Of a DNA stretch of 64,000 nucleotides, positions 1 through 8,200 are shown piece after piece. This stretch comes from CAVVWJ01 sp964475685 (lineage in GTDB: Bacteria; Gemmatimonadota; Gemmatimonadetes; Gemmatimonadales; GWC2-71-9): contig CAYYXP010000068.1 in NCBI GenBank assembly GCA_964475685.1, positions 1 through 64,000 of the forward strand. Direction: 5' to 3'. The translations under genes were made by a program, and so were the position numbers. Position 1 is the stretch's first letter. The number at the start of each line of letters is the position of its first letter. The notes under the pieces were generated by a model that was not told the DNA's origin, made no database searches, and worked only from the letters and a program-made list of their open reading frames with translations.

Positions 1-1
1 G

Positions 2-268
2 CTGCCGTGGGAGCGGGTGCAGGAGTCGTATGAGCTCGAATACGGCACCGACGCCCTGGAGTGCCACCGGGACGGCCTGGACAAGCAGGCCAGGGTACTT
101 GTTGTCGACGACGTCCTGGCCACCGGAGGGACGGCGCGGGCGGCGGGCCAGCTGGCCCGCCGCCTGGGTGCGGAGCTTATCGGGTGGAGTTTTCTCCTGG
201 AGATCGCCGGGCTGGGCGGCGCCGCACGACTGCACGGGGCACTGATCCACGTCGTGGCACGGCGGTGA
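2..268 (+). CDS. apt: Adenine phosphoribosyltransferase, C-terminal half (5' end outside window)
   Basis: Purine salvage enzyme that joins adenine and PRPP to give AMP in the cytoplasm. Only the last 88 residues are present; the reading frame is open to the left edge. The visible part begins LPWERVQESYELEYGTDALE, the family segment that covers the active site, and contains the PRPP-binding loop VLVVDDVLATGGTA (an acidic pair followed by TGGT). It ends in the usual short C-terminal strand. A tRNA gene follows 78 bases downstream on the same strand. Identification rests on the PRPP loop and the YELEYGTD block and is firm for the family. Confidence 0.93.
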   Translation: MPWERVQESYELEYGTDALECHRDGLDKQARVLVVDDVLATGGTARAAGQLARRLGAELIGWSFLLEIAGLGGAARLHGALIHVVARR

Positions 269-346
269 GTTGGGCCCCTGACGGCCGGGGTTGCCCCAGG
301 GGCACGGGGGGTGGCATTTTTGATGGCTCGGCCATCATGCGGGCAC

Positions 347-420
347 GCCCCCGTAGCTCAGCTGGATAGAGCAGCAGTTTCCTAAACTGTTGGCCGCGTG
401 TTCGAGTCACGCCGGGGGCA
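347..420 (+). tRNA. tRNA-Arg, anticodon CCU
   Basis: A complete 74-base cloverleaf can be drawn. The acceptor stem is GCCCCCG paired with CGGGGGC plus discriminator A. The D arm is GCTC/GAGC. The anticodon stem GCAGT/ACTGT closes the seven-base loop TTCCTAA, which puts CCT at 381-383, so it reads the arginine codon AGG. The variable loop has 5 bases, and the T arm is GCGTG-TTCGAGT-CACGC. The 3' CCA is not encoded, because TTT follows directly. It lies between apt and the TPR gene and has no convincing promoter of its own, so it may be co-transcribed with apt. Confidence 0.96.
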
Positions 421-472
421 TTTGAGGTGGCTGGCGCCGGTCGAGACACAACTTCTTCCTGAACGAGATCTC

Positions 473-1132
473 ATGGCGACGAGCGTAGCACCGACATCCC
501 GGGAGACAGGCAGCAGTCTGCTTCCGGTCCCGTGGTATCGCGACCGCAATCGGCGGCTCCTTGCCGGCGCGATCGTCCTTGTGCTGGCGGCTCTCGTCGG
601 CTGGTTCGTGGTGACCAGTGGCAGGCGGAAGGAAGAATTCGCCTCGCGGAGCCTGGGCCAGGCCCGGGCCATTGCCGAGGCGGGGAATTTGCCGCTCGCC
701 TCCAGTGAGCTCCAGAAGCTGATCCAGACCTACAAGGGCACCGACGCGGCCAGCGAGGCCGTGATCACGCTCAACCAGGTGCGCCTGGTGAACGGCCAGT
801 CCGAGCTCGCGGCGGTCGGCCTGCGCGACTTCCTGGCCACCAAGCCTCCCGCGAAGTACGTCGCCCCGGCCAACGGCCTTCTCGGGACGTCCCTGGAGAT
901 GGCGCGGAAATGGCCCGACGCGGCCGACGCCTACACGCGGGCCTACGAGGCGGCCGACGTGGAATACCTCAGGGGGCGCTATCTCCTCGACGCGGGCAGG
1001 GCCTACCTGGAGGCGGGCAAGAAGGAAGAGGCCGCGACGGCCTACCGCACCCTGATCCAGAAACACCCCAAGTCGTCCAGCATGACCGAGGCGCAGGTCC
1101 GGCTGGCCGAGCTGACGGGGGGCAAGATGTAG
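473..1132 (+). CDS. TPR-containing inner-membrane-anchored protein
   Basis: 219 residues. A charged N-terminus is followed by one hydrophobic helix at about residues 26-46 (LLAGAIVLVLAALVGWFVV). The rest is a soluble helical region with tetratricopeptide-like pairs: residues about 60-90 (ARAIAEAGNLPLASSELQKL), about 140-165, and the clear repeat AGRAYLEAGKKEEAATAYRT near 185. The topology resembles the YfgM family of single-pass periplasmic TPR proteins, which hold partner proteins together. That comparison is inference. An upstream ATG at 398 would run through the tRNA gene, so the ATG at 473 is chosen. The exact partner and role are unknown. Confidence 0.8.
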   Translation: MATSVAPTSRETGSSLLPVPWYRDRNRRLLAGAIVLVLAALVGWFVVTSGRRKEEFASRSLGQARAIAEAGNLPLASSELQKLIQTYKGTDAASEAVITLNQVRLVNGQSELAAVGLRDFLATKPPAKYVAPANGLLGTSLEMARKWPDAADAYTRAYEAADVEYLRGRYLLDAGRAYLEAGKKEEAATAYRTLIQKHPKSSSMTEAQVRLAELTGGKM

Positions 1133-1322
1133 GGTGCCGAGCGGGATGCGGGCGGTTTCTTGGTAACAGAGGAACGGCGTATAAGATATGTTATGTTAAG
1201 CTGTCCTGGTGATAAGTGTGGAGAAGTGTGGATAGCCGCCCCCACCATTGTCCCTCACGAGCAGCCAATATATTGGAATTGAAGCGGATGGCCCTGAAGC
1301 GGTAGGCTGGTCGCCAGTGGTC
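1133..1322. other. Convergent intergenic island: AT-rich patch, DnaA-box-like pair, palindrome
   Basis: This is the largest gene-free gap in the window, between the 3' ends of two convergent genes. It holds an AT-rich patch (about 1176-1206), unusual in this GC-rich DNA. Next come two copies of AAGTGTGGA ten bases apart (1214-1222, 1224-1232). Their extensions TGTGGAGAA and TGTGGATAG each match the DnaA box TGTGGATAA at 8 of 9 positions. A perfect 12-base palindrome CCAATATATTGG lies at 1265-1276, and there are two copies of TGAAGCGG at 1280-1287 and 1295-1302. I see no ORF and no T-tailed terminator. Function is unknown. Confidence 0.5.
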
Positions 1323-2141
1323 TCAGGACTCCCAGACGGCCCGGAACACGAGCTTCCCCTGCCCGCCAAGCCAAACGTCGCGGGCACGGGGTCCTCGAAT
1401 ATCGGCGCGCACGGCTAGTTCCGGCCCTCCCCGGGTTCGAAAGCTCATGGGGAACGCGGCCTCACTCCGGACCCCAAGGGCCACCGCCGCTGCGGCAGTT
1501 CCGGTCCCGCACGCCAGCGTTTCACCTTCCACCCCGCGCTCGTAGGTCCGGATCAGCCAGGGACCACCCGGCGCCGGGGCGATGAAGTTTACGTTGGCTC
1601 CCTCCGCCCCCAGCTCCGGTGCGAAGCGCAAGGCGCGCCCCCGTCCCATGACGTCCACGGCCTCGATGTCCTCTACCCGAACCACCAGGTGCGGTACGCC
1701 GACCGTGCCGAAGTCGAGCCACCGCTCGCCGGATCCCGGCTCGAGCCCCGGGACGGCCACAGGCGTCTGGAAGTCCGGGAGGTTGATCTCCGCCCCGTCC
1801 CCGGAGCCGCCGGCCCTGGCCGGAACGATGCCCGCATCCGTCAGGAGCCGCAGCTCGCCTCCGGGAACCATCTCGAGATACACCGAGAGCCGCGCGCTGC
1901 AGAGCGCGGCGTTGCCGCACATGGCCGCCCGGGAGCCATCGGAATTCCAGTAGATCATCCGGACGGCATCCGGTCCCTCGGGCGTGAGAAGAACCAGCCC
2001 GTCGGCGCCCACCCCGGTCCGCCGGTCGCAGACCGCCGCGACCCGTTCGGGCGACAACTGTCCCGGATCCACGCAGCGCCCATCCAGCATGACGAAGTCG
2101 TTGCCGGACCCGGTCATCTTGTAGATGACCGTTCCCTTCAC
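1323..2141 (-). CDS. dapF: Diaminopimelate epimerase
   Basis: Converts LL- to meso-diaminopimelate for lysine and peptidoglycan synthesis. 272 residues, the normal size. Both catalytic cysteines of this cofactor-independent epimerase are present: C75 in MCGNAALCSARL and C211 in GETLACGTGTAAAAVA. The N-terminal block MTGSGNDFVMLDG is typical. In the first motif the usual G-A-R after CGN is A-A-L, a mild deviation. The GTG start at 2141 forms a GTGA overlap with the upstream glycosyltransferase stop, and it places the first motif at the expected distance; longer in-frame extensions read into the neighbour. It is the last gene of the 15-gene run. Confidence 0.95.
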   Translation of the reverse strand: MKGTVIYKMTGSGNDFVMLDGRCVDPGQLSPERVAAVCDRRTGVGADGLVLLTPEGPDAVRMIYWNSDGSRAAMCGNAALCSARLSVYLEMVPGGELRLLTDAGIVPARAGGSGDGAEINLPDFQTPVAVPGLEPGSGERWLDFGTVGVPHLVVRVEDIEAVDVMGRGRALRFAPELGAEGANVNFIAPAPGGPWLIRTYERGVEGETLACGTGTAAAAVALGVRSEAAFPMSFRTRGGPELAVRADIRGPRARDVWLGGQGKLVFRAVWES

Positions 2142-2857
2142 AGCCGCCCTCCGATCGACTTGATCCGCAGCCACCACACCATCCAGATCGCCTCGCGCAC
2201 GATGCGCTTGTTCATCTTGCTCTGGCCCTCCACCCGATCGGTGAACACGATCGGGATCTCGACGAGCCGGAATCCCTGCTTCCAGGACCGGAAGCTCATC
2301 TCGATCTGGAAGGAGTAGCCGTTGGAGCGAACTCGCGAGAAGTCGATGGATTCGAGTACTCGCCTGCGAAAGCACTTGAACCCGCCGGTGGAGTCGGTCA
2401 GCGGCAACCCGGTGATGCGCCGGGCGTATTCGTTCGCACCGAGGGAGAGGAGCAGCCGGGAGATGGGCCAGTTGATGACGTTGACTCCGGCCCGATAGCG
2501 GGAACCGACCACCAGATCGGCGCGCTCGATCGCTTGGAGAAATTCGGGGAGATACTTGGGATCGTGACTGAAATCAGCGTCCATCTCGAAGATGTAGTCG
2601 TAGTCGCGCTCGAGCGCCCACCGAAATCCCGCCAGGTACGCCTTGCCCAGTCCCTCCTTCGCGGGGCGATGCAGCGCATGAACCCGTGGGTCGGCGGCGG
2701 CCATCTCATCGGCCAGCCTGCCGGTGCCATCTGGAGAGTTGTCATCGACCACGAGTACCTCCAGCCGGAGGTCCTGCTGGAGGATCTGGGGCACTATGAG
2801 AGGGAGATTGACCCGCTCGTTGTACGTCGGCACCACGACGAGCGCGCGTTCAATCAC
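2138..2857 (-). CDS. Family 2 glycosyltransferase, dolichol/polyprenyl-phosphate mannosyltransferase type
   Basis: 239-residue soluble GT-A fold enzyme. It opens with ALVVVPTYNERVNLPLIV and VLVVDDNSPDGTGRLADEM, and has the EMDADFSHDP block carrying the DxD metal site near residue 95. The FRWALERDYDYIFEMDADFSH region and the later DSTGGFKCFRRRVL stretch are characteristic of DPM1-like enzymes, which move a sugar from GDP-mannose or a similar donor to a polyprenyl phosphate on the cytoplasmic face. There is no C-terminal membrane domain. It overlaps the YfhO-type gene by 8 bases at its start and dapF by 4 at its end. Sugar specificity cannot be read from the sequence. Confidence 0.87.
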   Translation of the reverse strand: MIERALVVVPTYNERVNLPLIVPQILQQDLRLEVLVVDDNSPDGTGRLADEMAAADPRVHALHRPAKEGLGKAYLAGFRWALERDYDYIFEMDADFSHDPKYLPEFLQAIERADLVVGSRYRAGVNVINWPISRLLLSLGANEYARRITGLPLTDSTGGFKCFRRRVLESIDFSRVRSNGYSFQIEMSFRSWKQGFRLVEIPIVFTDRVEGQSKMNKRIVREAIWMVWWLRIKSIGGRL

Positions 2858-5192
2858 GCTGGATCCTCCCCTGCCAGAACGGAGCGGTCGAAAGCAGCAC
2901 CGCGGCCAGCAGTGCCAGGAGCGTGATGGCTTTGCCGCGCTCGTACGCGGAGGAAGTGAAGCGAAAGGTGACCTCCCGGGCCCCCGGCGGCAGGGCGACG
3001 CTCAGGAAGGTGTGATCGGCGCGGAGGAGTGGTGCCGGCTTGCCGTCCACCTTGGCGTGCCAATCAGGATACCAGTTTTCCGACACCAGTAGGTAGGCGG
3101 TGCTGTCGGAGTGCCCTGTCAGGCTCACCCGCATCGCCCCCGGCGCCCAGTCGGCGAGGCTCGCGCGCACGGTCGAGGGGCCCGGCATCCGGCCTGGCTG
3201 GATCGGTGTCGGAGTGACCGCGGTGGTATCGGCGTACAATGCGACGGCATCGACGGGAAAACGCGGATCGACTATCGTGGGCGGAATCTGGTCCTCGGGG
3301 AGCTTGGCCGCCCCCGATACTACGCGGACATACGGCGGGACGCTATCACTTTCCATGAGAATCCCCGGCGCGCCTGGCGTGGTCGTGACCGGACCGAGCA
3401 CCTGGTGAAAGCCCGGCACCGGCTGCGGCGAGGGGAGCAGAATGAACCGTACAGCCACGAGGTTGTGCAGGTTCGGGTTGCCGGCGTACTTCCACTGGCC
3501 CTTCCCTCCGAGTAGCTCGTCATAGAAGCGGATCTCCTGGCCGTGGTACCCGAGCATCGTCTGGATGTCGTGCGCCATCAGGTAGGACCCCTGGTAGACC
3601 CCGGCATCGAGAACCCGGAATGGCTTCGGCGTGGCACGGAGCCGCGTGGTGATCTCGTCATCGCGGTAGAGCTGGGCGGCCGGCTCGCGGAACTCGAAAA
3701 AGAGGCGGTCGATGCTCCAGAGATCGACGGCCACCGCGCCCGCCAGCGCCGCCGCCGCAAGGCCTCCCGAAAGCCGGCGAGCCGCGATCAGCCCCAGGAC
3801 CGCCCCCGCCGCGAGCACGACGAGGAGAAGCCGGAGCGCCCCGCCCTGCAGCGCGCCCGCGTTGGCCGCCACTCGCGAGGCCTGCTCCGGGCTCGCCAGC
3901 GCCGCCGCCACCGGCTGGAGCACGCCGATCGCTCCCAGCAGCCCCAGCCCGCCCAGGATGCCGAGCGGAATGGCGAGCGCGCGGGTCGAGAGCGGCCCGC
4001 GGGTCAAGCGGTCCGCGCCAAAGCCCGCGAAGACCGCGCAGGGCAGCGCCACCAGGAAGAAGCCCATCCCCGGAGCGCGCACCTTCTTCATCATCGGCAT
4101 GACCTCGTACCACAGGCGATAGAAGGGGGTGTGTCCTCCGAACGAGATGAGGAGAAAGAGAATCGCGATGACGCCGAGGGCGCGGATGATCCGGCGCCGT
4201 GTGGGGTCGCCGATGCCGAGTACGGCGAGCGTCACCACAATGGCGCCGAGATACTCGGTATGGGACTTGAAGAAATTGGTGCCCCAATAGTTCTCGAGCA
4301 CCCCGTTGAATTGGGGGAGCACCGTCGTGAGGAGCTCCACCGGCGGCATCGAGAAGGAGGTGGCGTATTGCCACCCGGTGCTGGGCCCGCCGGCGCCGCG
4401 CGGCGAATAGGGGATGTAGGCGAGGAACGGGAGGATCTGGATGGCCGCGATGCCGAGGCCGAGGATGACGGCTCCCAGGGCGAGCCCGAGCGGCACCGGC
4501 CATCGCGTGCCTGCCGGCCGCTCCGGGTCGAAGAACCCGAGATAGACCGTCCAGATCGCGGAGGCGACGAGGGCGTAATAGGCCATCTGGTACTGTGGGC
4601 TCAGCATGGCGAGCCCCACCGTGATCGCGAACATCCCGTAGCCGCTGAGGCGCCGGTGGCGAATGGCCCGGAGGAGGGCGAGGAGCATCAGCGGAGCGAG
4701 AGCGGAGACGAAGAGCTTCCCATCGTGTCCGGGGTGGACGAGCGACGCGACGATGCCGGTCAGCTCGTACGCGAGGCCGCCGACCAGCGCTCCGGTCCAG
4801 CTCACCCGCAGGGCACGCAGGAACGCGTACATGGTCGCGCCCGCCAGGACGATGTGCGAGAAGAAGCCGAGATTCATCGCCGTGTCGGTGGGGAGGAACC
4901 AGCGGAGCCAGGCCGTGGGATAGAAGATGTCTCCGTGCATGGCGGCGATGTACGGCAGGCCTCCGAACAGATACGGGTTCCATTCCGGGATGCGTCCGGT
5001 CTGGCGGAACATTTCGGCGCCGAAGAGCCGGAACCCGTAGCCCGCCACGTACTGGTCGTCGCCCACGAGGAAGCGGCCGGCGAGCATGGGCCAGCAGAGC
5101 GAGGCGGCGGCAAGGAGGAACACCAGAACAGCCAGGAGGGCCGGGTGGCGCGGGGTGAACTCGTCGGACGAGGAGGGTTCAGGGTGCGACAC
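2850..5192 (-). CDS. YfhO-type polytopic membrane protein
   Basis: 780 residues with many hydrophobic helices, then a soluble C-terminal region of about 280 residues and one final helix. The first periplasmic loop carries FLVGDDQYVAGYGFRLFGAE followed by IPEWNPYLFGGLPYIA, the pattern of the YfhO family, which is GT-C-like. YfhO proteins help attach sugars to cell-envelope polymers from lipid-linked donors in Gram-positives. Here the neighbouring polyprenyl-phosphate glycosyltransferase could supply that donor, which is inference. The GTG at 5192 overlaps the previous gene by 14 bases. The C-terminal segment LVSENWYPDWHAKVDGKPA is also common in this family. Confidence 0.85.
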   Translation of the reverse strand: MSHPEPSSSDEFTPRHPALLAVLVFLLAAASLCWPMLAGRFLVGDDQYVAGYGFRLFGAEMFRQTGRIPEWNPYLFGGLPYIAAMHGDIFYPTAWLRWFLPTDTAMNLGFFSHIVLAGATMYAFLRALRVSWTGALVGGLAYELTGIVASLVHPGHDGKLFVSALAPLMLLALLRAIRHRRLSGYGMFAITVGLAMLSPQYQMAYYALVASAIWTVYLGFFDPERPAGTRWPVPLGLALGAVILGLGIAAIQILPFLAYIPYSPRGAGGPSTGWQYATSFSMPPVELLTTVLPQFNGVLENYWGTNFFKSHTEYLGAIVVTLAVLGIGDPTRRRIIRALGVIAILFLLISFGGHTPFYRLWYEVMPMMKKVRAPGMGFFLVALPCAVFAGFGADRLTRGPLSTRALAIPLGILGGLGLLGAIGVLQPVAAALASPEQASRVAANAGALQGGALRLLLVVLAAGAVLGLIAARRLSGGLAAAALAGAVAVDLWSIDRLFFEFREPAAQLYRDDEITTRLRATPKPFRVLDAGVYQGSYLMAHDIQTMLGYHGQEIRFYDELLGGKGQWKYAGNPNLHNLVAVRFILLPSPQPVPGFHQVLGPVTTTPGAPGILMESDSVPPYVRVVSGAAKLPEDQIPPTIVDPRFPVDAVALYADTTAVTPTPIQPGRMPGPSTVRASLADWAPGAMRVSLTGHSDSTAYLLVSENWYPDWHAKVDGKPAPLLRADHTFLSVALPPGAREVTFRFTSSAYERGKAITLLALLAAVLLSTAPFWQGRIQRD

Positions 5193-6105
5193 GCGCTCTA
5201 CCCCGGGGGTATGCGAGGAACGGGGCGGCGGCGCCCACCTCGGTGACGGTCAGCAGCAGCCGTGAGGCGAGGGCGAGCACGGTGGCGGCCCCGATGCCGA
5301 TCGGCCCCTGCAGCAGGAGAATGAACAGCCCTTCCCTGACGCCCAGACCCCCCGGAACCAGCAGCGCAAGAAATCCGGCGAGGTAGGAGGCGGTGAACAC
5401 CGCGATCGCGACCAGGAGCGTGAGCCCGGAATCCGGAAGGATTCCCCGCGCGAGCAGCCAGAGGGAGACACCGTACCCCACCCAGGCGAGCAGGTTGGAG
5501 GCGATCCCGAAGACGATACCGCCCGCCGCCGGGGAGGTTTGTCCGCCGGAGTCGGGCCCGGCGAGGCGGAGAAGGCGACGCAGGACGGGCGGCCACAGGA
5601 GCAGGACGACACCGGTGACCGACGCGGCGACGAGCGCGAGGAGCGCCGCCCGAGCGCCCGGTCTGGCCGCCTCCAGTGCCCCCATCCCGGTGCACGCCGC
5701 CACCGCGGCGCCGGTGCCGACGGCCAGAGCCTGAAGGACGACCGCGGAGCCGGTGGCCGCCCACGGCGCAATGCCCGCCTCCTTCGACATCAGGGCCATG
5801 CCGGCCACTGCCCACACCTTGCCGGGGAGGTACTTCCCCAGGCTCGACACCGTCCAGATGCGGGCGGCTGTCCACCCATCCAGCCGCTGGCCCCACCCCT
5901 CCAGCATCCGGCGCCAGGCGACGATCAGGATGGCGTACATGAGCCAGACGACGAGACAACTCAGGAGGATCCATCCCGGCTGGAGGCGCAAGTCGAGTGG
6001 CTGGGTGCGGAGCTGTTCCCAGTTCCGGACCAGAGACCGGCCGGCGAACCACACAATGGCGAGCGAGGCTGTCCATCCGGCGGCCCTAACCCAGAGGCTA
6101 CGCAC
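5179..6105 (-). CDS. Flippase-like integral membrane protein (LPG synthase TM domain / UPF0104 type)
   Basis: 308 residues with about eight hydrophobic segments. The family hallmarks are SLGKYLPGKVWAVAGMALM near residue 80 and the late glycine-rich FLALLVPGGLGVREGLFILL, seen in the AglD/MprF membrane domain superfamily. These proteins move or modify lipid-linked substrates across the inner membrane. It sits between a GT4 transferase and the YfhO-type gene, so a role in glycan-lipid handling is plausible. The GTG start at 6105 overlaps the GT4 stop by 8 bases. An ATG at 6147 would add 14 charged residues and deepen the overlap to 50 bases, so I consider it less likely. Confidence 0.8.
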   Translation of the reverse strand: MRSLWVRAAGWTASLAIVWFAGRSLVRNWEQLRTQPLDLRLQPGWILLSCLVVWLMYAILIVAWRRMLEGWGQRLDGWTAARIWTVSSLGKYLPGKVWAVAGMALMSKEAGIAPWAATGSAVVLQALAVGTGAAVAACTGMGALEAARPGARAALLALVAASVTGVVLLLWPPVLRRLLRLAGPDSGGQTSPAAGGIVFGIASNLLAWVGYGVSLWLLARGILPDSGLTLLVAIAVFTASYLAGFLALLVPGGLGVREGLFILLLQGPIGIGAATVLALASRLLLTVTEVGAAAPFLAYPRGRARVAP

Positions 6106-7240
6106 CCAGCGCCTCGTGGTACCACCCTTCGCAGACCTCGGCGACATGTTCGGGCGCCAGCCGGGCGCGCCACGATTCGCCGACCAGTCGGGTCAGCGCC
6201 TGGCGATCGGGATCGTGCAGGAGATCGAGGATCGCGTCGCTCATGGCCTCCGGTGAAGGCAACGTGAGCCGCCCGCCCCCCGCCTCGGGAACGATGTCCA
6301 CGATGCCTCCCCCGTCCCAGCAGGCGACGACCGGCACGCCCGCCATCAGCGCTTCCGCTGCGGCAAGCCCGAAGCCCTCGCCCTGGGCGGGGAAGATCAT
6401 GACGTCGGCGTGAGCGAGGTAGCCGGCGATGTCGGTGGGGGGGACCGCTCCCACGAACTGGACGAAGGGCGTGATACCGAGGCGGCCGACCTGTCGCTCG
6501 AGAGCGGGACGCTCGGGGCCGTCGCCGACGATGGTGAGAGGGAGATCGTGCCCGCAGCTCGCGAGAAAGGCGATCGTCTCGATGGCGAGATTGACTCGCT
6601 TCTGGGCCACCAGCCGCGCGACGACCACGGCGCCTCCGCCTCCGCTGGTCCAGGGGTAAGCGGTCGTATCCACCGGCATCGGCTGGATGTGGTCGGGTGA
6701 GACGAACCGGCCCACGCCGTTCTGAACCCATCCCGCGAGCTCGCGGGACACCGCGGTGACGACCCGGGCGCGCGCGAAGACCGGCCGGGCGAGCGTTCGC
6801 GCAATCCGGGATGTCCGGAGCAGCGCGGCATCGGTGCCGTGTACGGTGAGCACCATGGGCGCCTCCCGCGGCACCGCAAGTCCGGCGGGCACCCACCAGT
6901 GCGCGTGCACCAGATCGGCCCCGGCGTCCAACTCGCGCCGCGCCTCCTTCCGAAGGGCGCGCCAGAGTCCGGCGAGCGCTCGCCATCCGCGCGGCCCCCG
7001 CAGCGCCGACTGCATCGTTCCCCGGTACGCCACGATTTCCCCGCTGGCCGATGCGTAGCGCACTCGTCGTACGCTCACACCGTCCACCACCTCTTCCCCG
7101 CCCCGGCCCTGGTCGCTGGGCGCCAGGACGCGCACCTCGACGCCGCGGCGCACGAGGGCGTTTGCGAGAATGCCGAGGAAGGCGCCCGACAGGTCGCCCG
7201 GCCAGCGGGGGAAGTTGTGGGTCAGGAAGACGACCCGCAC
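6098..7240 (-). CDS. Family 4 glycosyltransferase (GT-B fold)
   Basis: 380 residues. The N-terminal Rossmann half begins MRVVFLTHNFPRWPGDLSG and includes DLVHAHWWVPAGL and VLTVHGTDAALLR. The C-terminal nucleotide-sugar half has VVVARLVAQKRVNLAIE, then the donor-binding signature FPAQGEGFGLAAAEALMAG with the conserved glutamates of the GT4 EX7E motif. It transfers a sugar from an NDP-sugar donor while retaining the anomeric configuration; acceptor and sugar are unknown. GTG start, 3 bases after the preceding glycosyltransferase stop. Co-location with a flippase-like gene and YfhO suggests surface glycan assembly. Confidence 0.88.
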   Translation of the reverse strand: MRVVFLTHNFPRWPGDLSGAFLGILANALVRRGVEVRVLAPSDQGRGGEEVVDGVSVRRVRYASASGEIVAYRGTMQSALRGPRGWRALAGLWRALRKEARRELDAGADLVHAHWWVPAGLAVPREAPMVLTVHGTDAALLRTSRIARTLARPVFARARVVTAVSRELAGWVQNGVGRFVSPDHIQPMPVDTTAYPWTSGGGGAVVVARLVAQKRVNLAIETIAFLASCGHDLPLTIVGDGPERPALERQVGRLGITPFVQFVGAVPPTDIAGYLAHADVMIFPAQGEGFGLAAAEALMAGVPVVACWDGGGIVDIVPEAGGGRLTLPSPEAMSDAILDLLHDPDRQALTRLVGESWRARLAPEHVAEVCEGWYHEALGA

Positions 7241-7243
7241 CGA

Positions 7244-8200
7244 TCAGTCCCGGGAATCGAGCTTGTCCAGCCGGGAGAGAGAACGGGCGATTGCCCGCGT
7301 CTCCTCCTGCAGGCTGGCCACCATTTCCCCGAGCAGGCCGAAGGCGAACAGCACGGTGCCGGAGATCACCATCGTCTCGACGAGGTTCAGCAGCGGCCGG
7401 AAGCCGAAATCGAAGGCGAACCGGAGCACCAGTGCGAGCACGCCCGCGAGAAGGCCGATCAGGAAGAGCACGGCGCCGGCGATGCCGAAGAAGAGCATCG
7501 GCTTCCGGCCGAACTTGAGCTGGAACCAGACGCTGAAGAGATCGAAAATGCCGACGGGAATCCGCCGCCAGTTGAACTTCGAGACACCGGCCCGCCGGGG
7601 GTACAACGGCACCGGCAGCGAAGTGAGGCGATAGCCGTCGGCGGCCGCGATGACCACCATGAACCGGTGCCAGTCGGGCCGGAGCGGGACGCCCAGCATG
7701 ACCTCGCGCCGGTAGGCTTTCACCGAGTTGAGATCGGTGACCGAGACCCCGAAGAGCCAACGGCAGAGGCGGTTGTATACCGTCGAAACGAACGCCTTCT
7801 CGTACTTCCCCTGCTTGGTGCCGGTGACGATGTCCGCCCGATTCTCCAGGATCGGCGCCACCAGCGCGGGAATGTCGGCCGGGAGATACTGCAGGTCGGC
7901 GGGATAGAACACGAAGATGTCGCCCCGGGCGACGTCGCCCGCGGAGCGGAGGGCGTCGGCGATGCCCCGCTGCCTCCGGTGACTCACCACCCGGAGAAAG
8001 GGGTGGGCCCGGGCGAGATCGCGCAGGACGTCGGCGCTCTCGTCCCGGGAGCCGTCGTTCACGATCACGACTTCGAAGGTGAAGGGCGCGGGGCCCAGCG
8101 CCTCGGCGCAGAGCCGCACGAACTCGGGGAGGTTGACGGCCTCGTCCTTCGCCGGAACGAGGACGCTGACGTCCCGCGTCTCGGCGGCAGCGAGGCTCAT
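7244..8200 (-). CDS. Family 2 glycosyltransferase with C-terminal membrane helices
   Basis: 318 residues. The catalytic GT-A domain covers about 1-215: VSVLVPAKDEAVNLPEFVRL, VVIVNDGSRDESADVLRDLA and FYPADLQYLPADIPALV, in which the metal-binding segment reads PADLQ. Two hydrophobic segments follow near residues 233-258 and 272-292, the arrangement of GtrB/ArnC-like polyprenyl-phosphate sugar transferases. Such enzymes load a sugar onto undecaprenyl phosphate at the inner membrane. The ATG overlaps the rpoN stop as ATGA. A short amphipathic C-terminal tail (LQEETRAIARSLSRLDKLD) could be a coiled coil. Confidence 0.87.
   Translation of the reverse strand: MSLAAAETRDVSVLVPAKDEAVNLPEFVRLCAEALGPAPFTFEVVIVNDGSRDESADVLRDLARAHPFLRVVSHRRQRGIADALRSAGDVARGDIFVFYPADLQYLPADIPALVAPILENRADIVTGTKQGKYEKAFVSTVYNRLCRWLFGVSVTDLNSVKAYRREVMLGVPLRPDWHRFMVVIAAADGYRLTSLPVPLYPRRAGVSKFNWRRIPVGIFDLFSVWFQLKFGRKPMLFFGIAGAVLFLIGLLAGVLALVLRFAFDFGFRPLLNLVETMVISGTVLFAFGLLGEMVASLQEETRAIARSLSRLDKLDSRD

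Noticed and set aside
322..336. Perfect hairpin GATGGC-TCG-GCCATC before the tRNA
   Set aside because: The only T-run lies before it rather than after on the plus strand, so it does not read as a terminator for apt; too short to claim more.
1176..1303. Replication origin
   Set aside because: Only two imperfect DnaA-like boxes, no strong AT-rich unwinding region, and no dnaA, dnaN or parAB nearby.
3543..5246. 567-codon plus-strand frame antisense to the YfhO-type gene
   Set aside because: Low-complexity charged product opposite a clear membrane protein; a shadow of codon bias.
5961..7760. 599-codon minus-strand frame across two glycosyltransferases
   Set aside because: Runs in another frame through two genes with intact motifs; arginine-rich and without family features.
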